From positions 5,828,001 through 5,892,000 of the forward strand of contig NC_016887.1 of assembly GCF_000284035.1 (NCBI RefSeq): DNA of 64,000 bases, written 5' to 3'. The DNA is from Nocardia cyriacigeorgica GUH-2. Lineage in GTDB: Bacteria > Actinomycetota > Actinomycetes > Mycobacteriales > Mycobacteriaceae. Made by a program: the position numbers and the translations under genes. Below, one piece after another: positions 1 through 10,627 of the stretch. Each line of letters starts with the position of its first letter. Positions within the stretch are counted from its first letter, which is position 1. The notes under the pieces are model-generated. The model was not told the origin of the DNA. It saw only the letters and a list, made by a program, of their open reading frames with translations, and made no database searches.

Positions 1-82
1 CGGCCATCAGCCAGTCCAAGGAGTTGTTCTGGTCGGCGATGTAGCCGTCGAGGCTGGTGGCGGTGTAGTAGCTGGTCGTCAT
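1..82 (-). CDS. DHFR/RibD-like reductase family protein, N-terminal fragment (cut by window edge)
   Basis: Only the first 27 codons lie in the window, from an ATG at 82 reading leftwards. The translation contains the phrase TATSLDGYIAD followed by LDWL, the usual opening of dihydrofolate reductase-like proteins of the RibD C-terminal family, which bind NADPH in a DHFR fold; their substrates are mostly unknown. A related protein with the same SLDGYIA signature lies at 57810-58397. No clear ribosome-binding site precedes the ATG, so the start is provisional. Confidence 0.7.
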   Translation of the reverse strand, partial: MTTSYYTATSLDGYIADQNNSLDWLMA

Positions 83-150
83 GGTGGTCGATCTTGGCAG
101 CGAAACCTGACAGATCACGTCAGGTCAAGTCAGGGACGCATCGTTTCGGG

Positions 151-209
151 AGTGACTGAGTGGAACACGTATGTACAATTTGAAGGGCGAGACCCAGAAT
201 TCATGTACA
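151..209 (+). promoter_or_regulatory. Candidate promoter and operator of the VapBC pair
   Basis: A TACAAT hexamer (174-179) is a good -10 element, with a weak -35 near 151-156. The 7-mer ATGTACA occurs at 171-177, overlapping the -10, and again at 203-209, 32 bp apart, about three helical turns. Its core TGTACA is self-complementary. VapBC complexes autorepress through paired operator sites, so these two copies are plausible binding sites. The AGGAGG ribosome-binding site at 209-214 follows directly. The operator role is inferred. Confidence 0.45.
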
Positions 210-220
210 GGAGGTGCGCC

Positions 221-445
221 GTGTCGCTGACTCACATCGAGATCGACGATGAGGCCCTAGAGCAGGCGAAGCGCTTGGGTGGGCACCGGACCAAGACCGC
301 GGCCGTGGCCGCCGCGCTGGCCGAGTACAACCAACGGCTCTCGCGCGCCGAGGCCTACGACCATTACTTCGAGCTCGCCCGCGAGTGGGACATCGAGGGC
401 GCTGAGGCCGCGCATCGCGCTGAGAAGGAGCCCCCCACTCGATGA
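221..445 (+). CDS. vapB: VapB-type antitoxin
   Basis: A 74-residue protein predicted to neutralise the adjacent PIN-domain toxin and repress its own promoter. The start chosen is GTG 221, because a perfect AGGAGG lies 6 bases upstream; an in-frame upstream start at 152 would precede the promoter and is less likely. The N-terminus (LTHIEIDDEALEQAKRL, then TKTAAVAAAL) looks like the short strand plus helices of a ribbon-helix-helix VapB. The acidic C-terminus would wrap the toxin. The stop overlaps the toxin ATG by four bases (ATGA), implying translational coupling. Confidence 0.8.
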   Translation: MSLTHIEIDDEALEQAKRLGGHRTKTAAVAAALAEYNQRLSRAEAYDHYFELAREWDIEGAEAAHRAEKEPPTR

Positions 446-864
446 TCGGCTATTTGCTCGATTCGTCGGCGCTGTGGCGCATACTTCGCGACAAGTCCCT
501 GCACGATCGCTGGCGCACGCCGACGGCATCGGGCGAAATCCGCTCGTGCTACCCGCAGCGGGCCGAATTCATGCGATCAGCACGCAACCTGAAGGAGTAC
601 TCCGCGTTCTGCGGAATGTACGACAGCCTCTATCGCGACGTGGCGGTACCGAAATCCGCGGGCACGTGGATATCGGGCTTGCAGTACCGAGCCGCCGAGA
701 TGGGGAGCCACAGCTGTCTATCGGCTGTCGACCTGCAAGTCTGCGCGACCGCCGCGTACCACGGTCTCGTAGTCGTCCACGACGACAGCGATTTCGTGAC
801 TGCGGCTCGCCTCGCCACCGAACTCCGTCAGCTGAACGTCCACGACGGCCCGCCTGATCTCTGA
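442..864 (+). CDS. vapC: VapC-type PIN-domain ribonuclease toxin
   Basis: A 140-residue PIN-domain protein, the normal VapC length. The acidic residues expected at a Mg2+-dependent RNase centre are visible: Asp7 in YLLDSSA, Glu42, Asp97 in SAVDLQV, and Asp115/Asp117 in VHDDSDF. VapC toxins cut tRNA or rRNA when free of VapB; the target here cannot be predicted. It overlaps vapB by 4 bp and its stop codon abuts the stop of the convergent gene at 865. All catalytic positions are present, so the toxin looks intact. Confidence 0.85.
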   Translation: MIGYLLDSSALWRILRDKSLHDRWRTPTASGEIRSCYPQRAEFMRSARNLKEYSAFCGMYDSLYRDVAVPKSAGTWISGLQYRAAEMGSHSCLSAVDLQVCATAAYHGLVVVHDDSDFVTAARLATELRQLNVHDGPPDL

Positions 865-1332
865 TCACTTCCCCGAGGCAGACGATCGCTCGTCGGATTC
901 GGAAGGGTGCAGCCTCGTCACGTCGGCGATGGTATGGGTGTCCCAGTAGAACGGCCGGATCTCGGCGATCCGCGCGTCCTCCAGGCGCAAGGTTTGCAGG
1001 ATCGGGAAGCGGAGTTCGCGGCCGGTGGCGCGGGCTCGGGCCTGGATCCGGGTGTGGACCACGGCGGTGCTGCCGGTGGCGAGGAACTGCTGGTCGAGGA
1101 AGTCGAAGACTTCCCAGACGGCGCTCATGGCGGTGAAGAAGCGTTCGAGGCCGGCGTGGCCGCGCCAGATTCCGCCATATGGGAGGGCGTCGGCTTGGTG
1201 GAGGACGACATCATCGGCGAAGTACGGGGCGAGGATGTCGAACGACGCGTTGCCCGGACCGCCCGCGGCGAGGTACCGGGCTTCGGCGGCGTACATGCCG
1301 GTGAGGACGTCGAGCGTGGGCTGATCGGACAT
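865..1332 (-). CDS. NTF2/SnoaL-like domain protein
   Basis: A 155-residue protein with the layout of the SnoaL-like NTF2 fold: an N-terminal helix, ILAPYFADDVVLHQ, the turn GIWRGHAGLERFFTAM, and a C-terminal sheet including RLEDARIAEIRPFYWDT. This fold forms a conical cavity used by small isomerases, cyclases and limonene-epoxide hydrolase-like enzymes, as well as by proteins of unknown function. No residue pattern identifies a substrate. The gene stands alone and converges on vapC with no intergenic base. Confidence 0.7.
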   Translation of the reverse strand: MSDQPTLDVLTGMYAAEARYLAAGGPGNASFDILAPYFADDVVLHQADALPYGGIWRGHAGLERFFTAMSAVWEVFDFLDQQFLATGSTAVVHTRIQARARATGRELRFPILQTLRLEDARIAEIRPFYWDTHTIADVTRLHPSESDERSSASGK

Positions 1333-1494
1333 GGGTCAAGCATTTCGCCGGGGCCGAAGCGGTGCTGGCGGTAAACGGCCGTCGCGTTCACCGGCAGCGA
1401 GCAGCGGCAGCCCAGCACGCCACGGCCGCCCGGCCGGTAACCGTCGCGCCCATGGTCACCGGGCATATCCTGGAACCACACAGGGGTGATGGCG

Positions 1495-1941
1495 ATGGAC
1501 CATGTACGCGTACTGCGGGTGGTGCTCGGGGTGACGGCCGGGTACCTGATTCTGCTTGCGCTGTGGTTGGGGTGGGTCGTGCAGCATACGCCGGACGGGA
1601 CGGTGCCGTTTCAGATCATCGCGCTGGTAGGGATCTTCGGCTCGTGTATCGGGATCGGATTGATGTGGGTGGAGCGGCCTTCGAAGGCGGATCGGCGGTT
1701 GGCGCGGCATGGGATCGAGGGGTGGGCGCGGGTGGAGCATGTGCGGCCGCTGGCGTGGACGGATCATCACAGTGAGCTGACCGAGCTGGATCTGGAGTTC
1801 ACCGTGCCGGGGGCCGAAAGTTACCGGGGGACGGTGGTTTACGACGTGACGCCGGCCGACAAGGAGCGGTTGGAGGTCGGCGAGGTCATCTCGATCCGGG
1901 TGGACCCGGACAACCGGGATCGGGTGATGTTCTGCCTGTGA
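1495..1941 (+). CDS. Small membrane protein with a C-terminal soluble beta domain
   Basis: Encodes about 148 residues. Two hydrophobic segments near the N-terminus (around residues 6-27 and 37-57) are followed by a basic RPSKADRRLARHG linker and a soluble domain with VDPDNRDRVMF near the end. That ending resembles DUF3592-type proteins, where a beta domain follows a membrane anchor. ATG 1495 is preferred because AGGGGTG lies 6 bases upstream; GTG 1486 or ATG 1489 are in frame. Function unknown. It converges on the lysoplasmalogenase gene. Confidence 0.6.
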   Translation: MDHVRVLRVVLGVTAGYLILLALWLGWVVQHTPDGTVPFQIIALVGIFGSCIGIGLMWVERPSKADRRLARHGIEGWARVEHVRPLAWTDHHSELTELDLEFTVPGAESYRGTVVYDVTPADKERLEVGEVISIRVDPDNRDRVMFCL

Positions 1942-1979
1942 TTCCGGGGCTGCCCCGTGTCACCGCTGCACCACCCGGT

Positions 1980-2672
1980 TCAGCTCCGATTCACGTGCGC
2001 CTTCGGATCGGCAAGCAGGAACTGCGCGGCACCATACGTCGCCAGGATGAGCCCTTCGGTCACCCGACGCGACCGCTCACTGCGCGCGAACAACCGGCGC
2101 AGCACGATCAAACCATCCGACACCGTGAACAGCAGCGCACCGAGCCCGAGCCGGCTGCGCGGATCGGTGTTCGGAATATTCAGTCCCGCAATATTCTCCG
2201 CGCCAGGAGCCAGCGCTGGATCGGACGCCAGTACCGCCGCCGTGCCGAGCGTCGCACCATAGGCGGTCAGGGGCGCCGCGATCGCAGGCGCCTTGGCATG
2301 CAGCAACGCGCCCGCGCCGAGCCACGCCAGCACCCGCGGCACCGCGATCGCGGGCTGGGGCCGCGCACCCCGGCGCCACCACAGCGCCGCGTACCCGGCC
2401 TGCATCACCGCGAACGACGACGCACCGGCGATCAGCTTGCGGTCGTCGTCCGGATCGATGAGCAACACATCGCCGACGGTGGCGGCGCCGAGCGAACTCA
2501 GCAGCACGGTCCGGTCGGTCGGATCGAGTTCGGCGCAGCCACGCGCGACGTCGGCCGCCAGCAGCGGCATCATCAGCGGCTTGGCGACCCACTGGAGCTT
2601 GTCACGGCCGGTGAGCGCGCCGAACACCGTGACGGCGGTGGCGGCCAGGTACCCGGCGCGGAACGGGCGCAT
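1980..2672 (-). CDS. Lysoplasmalogenase-like (YhhN/TMEM86 family) membrane protein
   Basis: A 230-residue polytopic membrane protein with about eight hydrophobic helices. The conserved features of the YhhN family are seen: KPLMMPLLAADVA early, GDVLLIDPDDDRKLIAG in the middle with its acidic cluster, and SDGLIVLRRL near the end. Family members hydrolyse the vinyl ether bond of lysoplasmalogen (TMEM86B); activity in actinobacteria is less certain. It lies 4 bases downstream of the KAS III-like gene on the same strand, suggesting co-transcription and a shared lipid role. Confidence 0.8.
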   Translation of the reverse strand: MRPFRAGYLAATAVTVFGALTGRDKLQWVAKPLMMPLLAADVARGCAELDPTDRTVLLSSLGAATVGDVLLIDPDDDRKLIAGASSFAVMQAGYAALWWRRGARPQPAIAVPRVLAWLGAGALLHAKAPAIAAPLTAYGATLGTAAVLASDPALAPGAENIAGLNIPNTDPRSRLGLGALLFTVSDGLIVLRRLFARSERSRRVTEGLILATYGAAQFLLADPKAHVNRS

Positions 2673-2676
2673 ACCG

Positions 2677-3735
2677 TCAGAAGCTCGGCTCGGCGGGCTT
2701 CGGCGGCAGGGTGACGACCTGTCCGGCGTAGCTGAGCCCGGCGCCGAAACCGAGCAGCAGCGCCAGCTGACCGCCCTTGGCCTTGCCGGTGACCAGCATT
2801 TCCTCCATGGCCAGCGGAATCGAGGCGGCCGAGGTGTTGCCGGTGTTCTCGATGTCGTTGGCCATCGGGATGTCCTCGGCCAGGCCGAGGTTCTTCTTCA
2901 TCAGCTCGTTGATGCGGGCGTTGGCCTGATGCGGCACGAACACCTCGATGTCTTCCTTGGACACCCCGGACGCGTCGAGGGCGTCGGCCAGCGCGCGCGG
3001 CAACGTCACCGCGGCCCAGCGGAAGACCTTCGGACCCTCCATGCGCAGCGACATCCGCCCGATCGGCTCCACTGCCGGGTCGGTGCCCTGCATGGCCTGG
3101 GCCTTGTTCATGAATTCCAGGAAGTCGACGTCCTGGGCGATGGCCTCGGCGTTCTCGCCGTCGCTGCCCCACACCGTCGGGGAGATGCCGTTCTCCTCGC
3201 TCGGGCCGACGACGACGGCGCCCGCACCGTCACCGAAGATCATCGCGGTGCCGCGGTCGGTGGGATCGAGCCCGACGGTCATCGTCTCGGCGCCGATGAC
3301 CAGCACGTATTCGGCCGAACCTGCGCGGATGAGGTCGGCGGCGACGCCGAGGCCGTAGCCGAAACCACCGCAGCCGGAGGTCAGGTCGAAGGCGGGGATG
3401 CCGTTGATGCCCAGGTCGGCGGCGATGGTCGGGGCGCCGTGCGGGGTGAGCTTGAGCCAGCTGGAGGTGCACAGGATCAGCGCGCCGATCTTGGACCGGT
3501 CGATGCCGGTGTTGTTCAGCGCGCGGTCGCCGGCGGCCGCGGCGATGGAACGCAGCGTCTCGTCGCCGCTGATCCAGCGACGGTTACGGATGCCGGTGCG
3601 TTCGTAGATCCACTGGTCGGTGGAGTCGAGGACCTCGCACACCTCGTCATTGCTGACCACGCGCTGCGGCCGGTAAGCACCGATACCGAGCATCGCGACA
3701 TTGTCGCGGCCCTTCTTGACTGCAATGCTCACCAC
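2677..3735 (-). CDS. 3-oxoacyl-ACP synthase III-like (thiolase-fold) protein
   Basis: A 352-residue thiolase-fold enzyme. The Cys-His-Asn triad of KAS III is intact: Cys122 in TSGCGGFGYG, His269 in VPHQANARI and Asn300 in NTGNTSAAS. KAS III enzymes condense an acyl-CoA primer with malonyl-ACP to start fatty acid or polyketide chains; this member is not obviously FabH itself, so the primer is unknown. The start is one of two adjacent GTG codons at 3735 and 3732. It is likely co-transcribed with the lysoplasmalogenase-like gene. Confidence 0.85.
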   Translation of the reverse strand: MVSIAVKKGRDNVAMLGIGAYRPQRVVSNDEVCEVLDSTDQWIYERTGIRNRRWISGDETLRSIAAAAGDRALNNTGIDRSKIGALILCTSSWLKLTPHGAPTIAADLGINGIPAFDLTSGCGGFGYGLGVAADLIRAGSAEYVLVIGAETMTVGLDPTDRGTAMIFGDGAGAVVVGPSEENGISPTVWGSDGENAEAIAQDVDFLEFMNKAQAMQGTDPAVEPIGRMSLRMEGPKVFRWAAVTLPRALADALDASGVSKEDIEVFVPHQANARINELMKKNLGLAEDIPMANDIENTGNTSAASIPLAMEEMLVTGKAKGGQLALLLGFGAGLSYAGQVVTLPPKPAEPSF

Positions 3736-3798
3736 GGCGACTCACACGACCCTTCAACTACCGAATAAATCAGCACCAGGCTAGCGGAGGGCAACTAC

Positions 3799-4347
3799 TC
3801 AGCCCAGCGCGAGATCCTTCAGCCCGAGAATCGAGCGGTACTCCAGCCCCTCGGCGGCAATGACCTGATCGGCGCCGGTCTCCCGGTCCACCACGGTGGC
3901 CACGCCCACGACGGTCGCGCCGGCCGCACGCAGCGCGCGCACGGCGGTGAGCGGCGAGTTGCCGGTGGTGGTGGTGTCCTCGACGACCAGCACCCGCTTG
4001 CCGACGATGTCGGGGCCCTCGATCTGGCGCTGCATGCCGTGGGTCTTGGCGGCCTTGCGCACCACGAACGCGTCGATCGGACGGCCGGGCGCGTGCATCA
4101 CGGCCAGCGCCACCGGATCGGCACCCATGGTGAGCCCGCCCACGGCGTCGAAATCCCAGTCGGCAACCAGCTCGCGCAGCAGTTTGCCGATCAGCGGCCC
4201 GGCCTGGTGGTGCAGGGTCGCGCGACGCAGGTCGACGTAGTAGTCGGCCTCTTTACCCGACGACAGCGTCACCTTGCCGTGCACGACGGCGAGTTCGCGC
4301 ACGAGCGCCGCCAAACTGTCCCGGTCGGTTGTTGCCTGATCGATCAT
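3799..4347 (-). CDS. pyrE: Orotate phosphoribosyltransferase
   Basis: A 182-residue enzyme that converts orotate and PRPP to orotidine monophosphate in pyrimidine synthesis. The PRPP-binding loop RVLVVEDTTTTGNS is intact, and the N-terminal VHGKVTLSSGKEADYYVD strand and the RPIDAFVVRK segment are typical of mycobacterial PyrE. The ATG at 4347 is preferred over an upstream in-frame start because GGAAGGA sits just before it and the length then matches the family. In M. tuberculosis pyrE also neighbours the Rv0383c homologue and clpB. Confidence 0.95.
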   Translation of the reverse strand: MIDQATTDRDSLAALVRELAVVHGKVTLSSGKEADYYVDLRRATLHHQAGPLIGKLLRELVADWDFDAVGGLTMGADPVALAVMHAPGRPIDAFVVRKAAKTHGMQRQIEGPDIVGKRVLVVEDTTTTGNSPLTAVRALRAAGATVVGVATVVDRETGADQVIAAEGLEYRSILGLKDLALG

Positions 4348-4463
4348 CTGAGTCCTTCCGCGTGTGTTCAACGAGTCGCGTCACAGCGGTTTCGGCGAAG
4401 TCCGCCCGCCAGCACCTGCGCGTCAAGGGTACGGCGTGCGCTGCGGGCGCCGAGCAGAGCGGG

Positions 4464-5621
4464 TTACTTCGGCACCGGCCCCTGATACGGGCGGAATCCG
4501 GGGTGGAACGGGCCGCCGGGTAGCTGGGGTGCGTCGTCGTCGGAGGCGGGGGCGCGGAAGTCGCCGGGACGGCTGCTGCGCTCGACGGATTCGATGCGCT
4601 CGGCGACGCGTTCCTCCCGCGCGGCCGGGCGGGCGTCGGGGACGACGGCCAGGCTGGGGCGGCGCGAGGGCGGCTCGGGCGCGTCGGGTCGGCTCACGAC
4701 ATCGCGGTCCGGGGTGGCGTCGGCCCGGGCGGGACGAGCGTCCTCGGACCGGCCACCGATCACGCCGGGCGCATCGCGCTCGGGTTCGCCGGGTTCGTCG
4801 TAGTCGGAGTCGTCGTAATCGGCGTCGTCGTAGTCGGAATCGTCGTAGCCGGTGTCGAACTCGTCGTAGTCGGTGTCCTCGGGTTCCGGGTCTTCGTCGC
4901 GGAACCGGGGCGTGACGCGGGCCGGGCGCTCCTCGGGTTCGTCGACGTCGGCGGCCCTGCCGCGCGAACGGCCGTGCGCACGCCCGGACTCGGGATCGAG
5001 CCCGCGCGGTTCGGCGACCGGCGGCAGCACATGCAGCAGCCCGGACAACCGCAGCACCGCGTCGATGGCGGTTTCCCATTCCTTGGCCGGGGTGCCGACC
5101 GAGAGCATGCCGAGGGTCCAGTTGCCCTCGCTCCACAGCATCTGCACCGTCTCCGGCAGTGTCTCGATGAACGCGACCATCCGCTGGTCGACGGCGTGCC
5201 GGGCGATCTCGGGATTGGTCGCGAAGACCACCCGGTCGCCGATGGCGCCGAGCAGTTCCAGATCGTGGTCCTTGGGCGGAGAGGCGGTCTTCAGGCGCAT
5301 ATCGACGTCGATATCGGAGCCGATCTGCCTGCGCACGGCCACCAGCGTCGCCGAATCCTCGAGGTCGAACAGCACGAACTTCTCGCCCTTGCGGATACCG
5401 GAGACCACGTCGACCGCGGACAGATAGCCCAGCTTGGCCAGCGCACCGCGCCGCCACGTCGAGGGCAGCGCCGGTTCCACCGACACATACGTATAGCCCT
5501 GGGCCTTGGCCCAGACCTGGCGTGCGTGACCGGTCCGCTGCCGCTGGAGCCGATCGAAATACAGCAGTACGACCGCACCCACGAGTGCGATCGCCGCCAA
5601 CCCGAACCACATAGCCGTCAT
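4464..5621 (-). CDS. Membrane-anchored Rv0383c-like protein with acidic tyrosine/aspartate repeats
   Basis: A 385-residue protein. One N-terminal hydrophobic helix (residues 4-22) is followed by a conserved globular domain of about 180 residues (GYTYVSVEPALPSTWRRGAL onwards). A long disordered tail follows, in which YDDSDYDDADYDD-type repeats sit around residues 250-275, before a proline-rich end. Position between pyrE and clpB matches the Rv0383c homologue of mycobacteria, a conserved secreted or anchored protein of unknown function. The acidic repeats could bind cations or a basic partner; this is inference. Confidence 0.75.
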   Translation of the reverse strand: MTAMWFGLAAIALVGAVVLLYFDRLQRQRTGHARQVWAKAQGYTYVSVEPALPSTWRRGALAKLGYLSAVDVVSGIRKGEKFVLFDLEDSATLVAVRRQIGSDIDVDMRLKTASPPKDHDLELLGAIGDRVVFATNPEIARHAVDQRMVAFIETLPETVQMLWSEGNWTLGMLSVGTPAKEWETAIDAVLRLSGLLHVLPPVAEPRGLDPESGRAHGRSRGRAADVDEPEERPARVTPRFRDEDPEPEDTDYDEFDTGYDDSDYDDADYDDSDYDEPGEPERDAPGVIGGRSEDARPARADATPDRDVVSRPDAPEPPSRRPSLAVVPDARPAAREERVAERIESVERSSRPGDFRAPASDDDAPQLPGGPFHPGFRPYQGPVPK

Positions 5622-5706
5622 CGCCGTCTAGCCTATCGAGCCGACCGGGGGTTTGCCCGGCACCACCCGCGCGCGCCGCAGCGTTTGTGACCGATCACGG
5701 AACTTC

Positions 5707-6504
5707 TCATCGCCCGCCGCCGGGAAGCGCGGTGCTGATGATGATTTTCGCGTGGATCGAGCCGTCGGGCGCCTTGTCGCCCTGAACGACCACGAGTTCG
5801 CCGGTGGGAAGATCCGCGGGCGACCCACCCGACAGCGAGATCACCTGGGTGTTCGCGTCGGTGGTCACCGTGACGGTCGAGCCGCCGATCGAGCTGACCG
5901 TGAGTGTGCCGGCGTTGTTGGCGGTGATGGTGCCCATGGTGGCGCCGATACCGTCGATGCCTTCGATCCCGGGCAGGCTGGGAATCACCAGCGGCGGCGT
6001 ATTCGGCCCCGGCGTCGGGTTCGGGGTGCGGCCGGCGGTGGGCAGCGAGGACGTCGCGGTATCACTGGCCGACGGCGTGGAATCGCCGCCACCGAACAGC
6101 AGCCCGGCGACCGCACCGGCCACCGCGATCAACAGCACCACGGCCAACCCGAGGCCGATCCACAGTCCGGTATTGCGCTTGGGCGGACGCGGCGGCTCCC
6201 CCGAGGGCGGCATCGCGCCGAGATCGCCCATCGCCGCCGGATCGGAGGTCGGCTGGGTCGGCGGCTGCCACTGCTGCCCTTCGTACCCACCCCACTGGCT
6301 GTCGTAGGTGGGCAGTTCACGGGTCGGGTTGGACGGCGGCTTCCACGGCTCGTACTGGTCGCCGACCGGATACGCCGTCGGCCCGTAGGCCTCGGTGTAT
6401 TCGGTGGTGTGCAGCGGCTCGGTGCCGGAACCACCCGGTGGACCCAGGTGTTCGGTCGGCGAATCGTCCGGCCGCTGCCCCCACGGATCGTTCGGGTTGG
6501 TCAT
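5707..6504 (-). CDS. Membrane-anchored DUF5666-like protein
   Basis: A 265-residue protein starting at ATG 6504 (MTNPNDPWG). A proline-rich cytoplasmic segment of about 130 residues precedes one transmembrane helix (LWIGLGLAVVLLIAVAGAV). A Thr/Pro linker and a C-terminal beta domain follow (GTLTVSSIGGSTVTVTTDA ... GELVVVQGDKAPDGSIHA), resembling the OB-like DUF5666 repeat found on bacterial surface proteins. Longer upstream reading exists but would lie in the terminator zone. Function is unknown. The gene lies downstream of clpB across a strong terminator, so it probably has its own promoter. Confidence 0.7.
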   Translation of the reverse strand: MTNPNDPWGQRPDDSPTEHLGPPGGSGTEPLHTTEYTEAYGPTAYPVGDQYEPWKPPSNPTRELPTYDSQWGGYEGQQWQPPTQPTSDPAAMGDLGAMPPSGEPPRPPKRNTGLWIGLGLAVVLLIAVAGAVAGLLFGGGDSTPSASDTATSSLPTAGRTPNPTPGPNTPPLVIPSLPGIEGIDGIGATMGTITANNAGTLTVSSIGGSTVTVTTDANTQVISLSGGSPADLPTGELVVVQGDKAPDGSIHAKIIISTALPGGGR

Positions 6505-6518
6505 GCACCCAGCGTACG

Positions 6519-6569
6519 AGGGACGGGCGCCGCGGGCATTGCTCTCGACAGACCGCGACGCCCGTCCCT
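6519..6569 (-). terminator. Hairpin terminator downstream of clpB
   Basis: AGGGACGGGCG (6519-6529) pairs perfectly with CGCCCGTCCCT (6559-6569), and after one mismatch CGCGG pairs with CCGCG. This gives a 16-17 bp GC-rich stem 7 bp after the clpB stop. The T-run is poor, as is usual in actinobacteria. Confidence 0.65.
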
Positions 6570-6575
6570 GGTGAT

Positions 6576-9131
<2,556 letters not shown>

Positions 9132-9461
9132 AAAGCACCTTCCTACTGGTCGATAATCTCCCCGGTGCCGGACGCGAACGGCGGGGTGCCGTCGCCATCG
9201 GCACGGTGTCCTACCGTTCAACGCGCGAAAGGTTGAGTCTGTTCCGCTCAACTTTGCCGATTTTAGCGGGTGCGGCAAGCCGGACTCGACCCGAACGCTA
9301 CGCCGCGTGAACCGGGGTTGCGCCTCCGTCCTGTGACAAATGCCGGTAACCTGCCCATACCCACATGACCACGGCGTTTTCAGGGATACTTGCCTCGACG
9401 GAGGACCGCCGGTTACGGGTAGGTCCCCGGGCAGCTCTTCGAGGGAAAGGAAGCCCACGCC
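9132..9461. promoter_or_regulatory. clpB / flavohaemoglobin divergent intergenic region
   Basis: 330 bp between two divergent genes. It contains the HAIR-like operator listed separately and, close to the clpB start, an AGGAAGG ribosome-binding site. On the plus strand AAAGGAAG precedes the GTG at 9462. No additional coding sequence is supported here. Confidence 0.5.
9232..9252. promoter_or_regulatory. HAIR-like operator (HspR-associated inverted repeat) upstream of clpB
   Basis: GTTGAGT, seven bases, GCTCAAC. This fits the HspR operator consensus CTTGAGT-N7-ACTCAAG at most positions, with perfect outer arms GTTGAG/CTCAAC. HspR represses clpB in Streptomyces and Mycobacterium, and hspR is encoded at 12963-13364. 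It is about 100 bp upstream of the clpB start. A half site TTCAAC lies just to its left. Confidence 0.75.
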
Positions 9462-10619
9462 GTGGATGCGCGTTCGGCTGCGCTGGTCCGCGCCAACTTC
9501 CGTTCGGTGGTCGATTCACCGCACGGACCCGAGCGGTTGATCAGTGCGTTTTATGGTCATCTGTTCGCCGAGAATCCTCGGCTGCGGGATCTGTTCCCGC
9601 CTGCCATGGATATGCAGCCGAAACGCCTGGTCACCGCGATCCAGTACATGCTCGATCACCTCGAGGACTGGGACCGGGCGCAGAAGTTCCTCGAACAGCT
9701 GGCCCGCGATCACCGCAAGTACGGCGTGGAGGCCTCGCACTACGACCTGGCCGGGCGCGCGCTGTTCGCGGCCGCGCGCACCTACAACGGCTCGGCCTGG
9801 AACGACGAGCTGGCCGACGGCTGGCGCGATGTCACCCTGCTGATCGCCGCCGCCATGGCCATCGGCGCGAACTCCGACGATTCGCCGCCGTACTGGGAGG
9901 CCACCGTCGTCGGGCACCGGCACGTACTCGAAGACCTGGCGATCGTGCGCCTGCAATCCGACAGCCCGATCCCCTATCAGGCCGGTCAGTACGTGCCGGT
10001 CGCGGTGCCGCAGCGGCCGAAGATGTGGCGGTACCTGTCGCCGGCGATTCCGGCGAATCCGTACGGCGAGATCGAATTCCATGTGCGCAAGGTGCGCGGC
10101 GGCTGGGTGAGCCCGGCCATCGTCAACGACACCACCGTCGGCGACCGCTGGCTGATCGGCGGGCCGCTCGGTGGTCTGCATGTGGATCAGGACAGCGGTC
10201 GCGATGTGCTGATGATCGGCTCCGGCACCGGGATCGCGCCGCTGCGCGCCCAGCTCATCGAGATGGGTCAGCGCGGCATCAATCCGCGGGTGCACTTCTT
10301 CATCGGCGGGGTGTACCCCTGCGATCTGTACGACGTGGAGAACATGTGGCAGCTCTCGCAGAGCAACCCGTGGCTGACCATCGTGCCGGTGTGCGAGCAG
10401 AAGACCAACCCGTGGTGGTATCCGCATCCGGCCGCCGACGCGCCGTACGGCATGCACCGGCGGCTGGTCGGTAATCTCGGAGCGGTGGTCGCCAGCTTCG
10501 GGTCGTGGTCGGATCGGCAGATCCAGATCGCCGGTTCGGCGAAGATGATCGCCGACACCCGGCGCGCGCTACTCGCGGTGGGCACCCCGGAGTCGATCAT
10601 CAGTTCCGATCCCGTCTGA
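9462..10619 (+). CDS. Type II flavohaemoglobin-like protein (globin plus FAD/NAD reductase)
   Basis: A 385-residue two-domain protein. The globin domain (about 1-140) keeps the proximal histidine in LARDHRKYGV. The ferredoxin-reductase-like part has the flavin signature MWRYLSPAIPAN and GGWVSPAIV, and the nucleotide site GSGTGIAPLRAQL. It resembles mycobacterial Rv0385, a divergent type II flavohaemoglobin; such proteins have been linked to D-lactate oxidation rather than NO dioxygenation. The GTG start follows AAAGGAAG. It leads a pair with the globin-less paralogue 8 bp downstream, and is divergent from clpB, as in mycobacteria. Confidence 0.88.
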   Translation: MDARSAALVRANFRSVVDSPHGPERLISAFYGHLFAENPRLRDLFPPAMDMQPKRLVTAIQYMLDHLEDWDRAQKFLEQLARDHRKYGVEASHYDLAGRALFAAARTYNGSAWNDELADGWRDVTLLIAAAMAIGANSDDSPPYWEATVVGHRHVLEDLAIVRLQSDSPIPYQAGQYVPVAVPQRPKMWRYLSPAIPANPYGEIEFHVRKVRGGWVSPAIVNDTTVGDRWLIGGPLGGLHVDQDSGRDVLMIGSGTGIAPLRAQLIEMGQRGINPRVHFFIGGVYPCDLYDVENMWQLSQSNPWLTIVPVCEQKTNPWWYPHPAADAPYGMHRRLVGNLGAVVASFGSWSDRQIQIAGSAKMIADTRRALLAVGTPESIISSDPV

Positions 10620-10627
10620 GAGTAGGT

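Noticed and set aside
152..220. Longer start for the VapB antitoxin at 152
   Set aside because: It would cover the likely promoter, while GTG 221 has a perfect AGGAGG and gives the usual antitoxin length.
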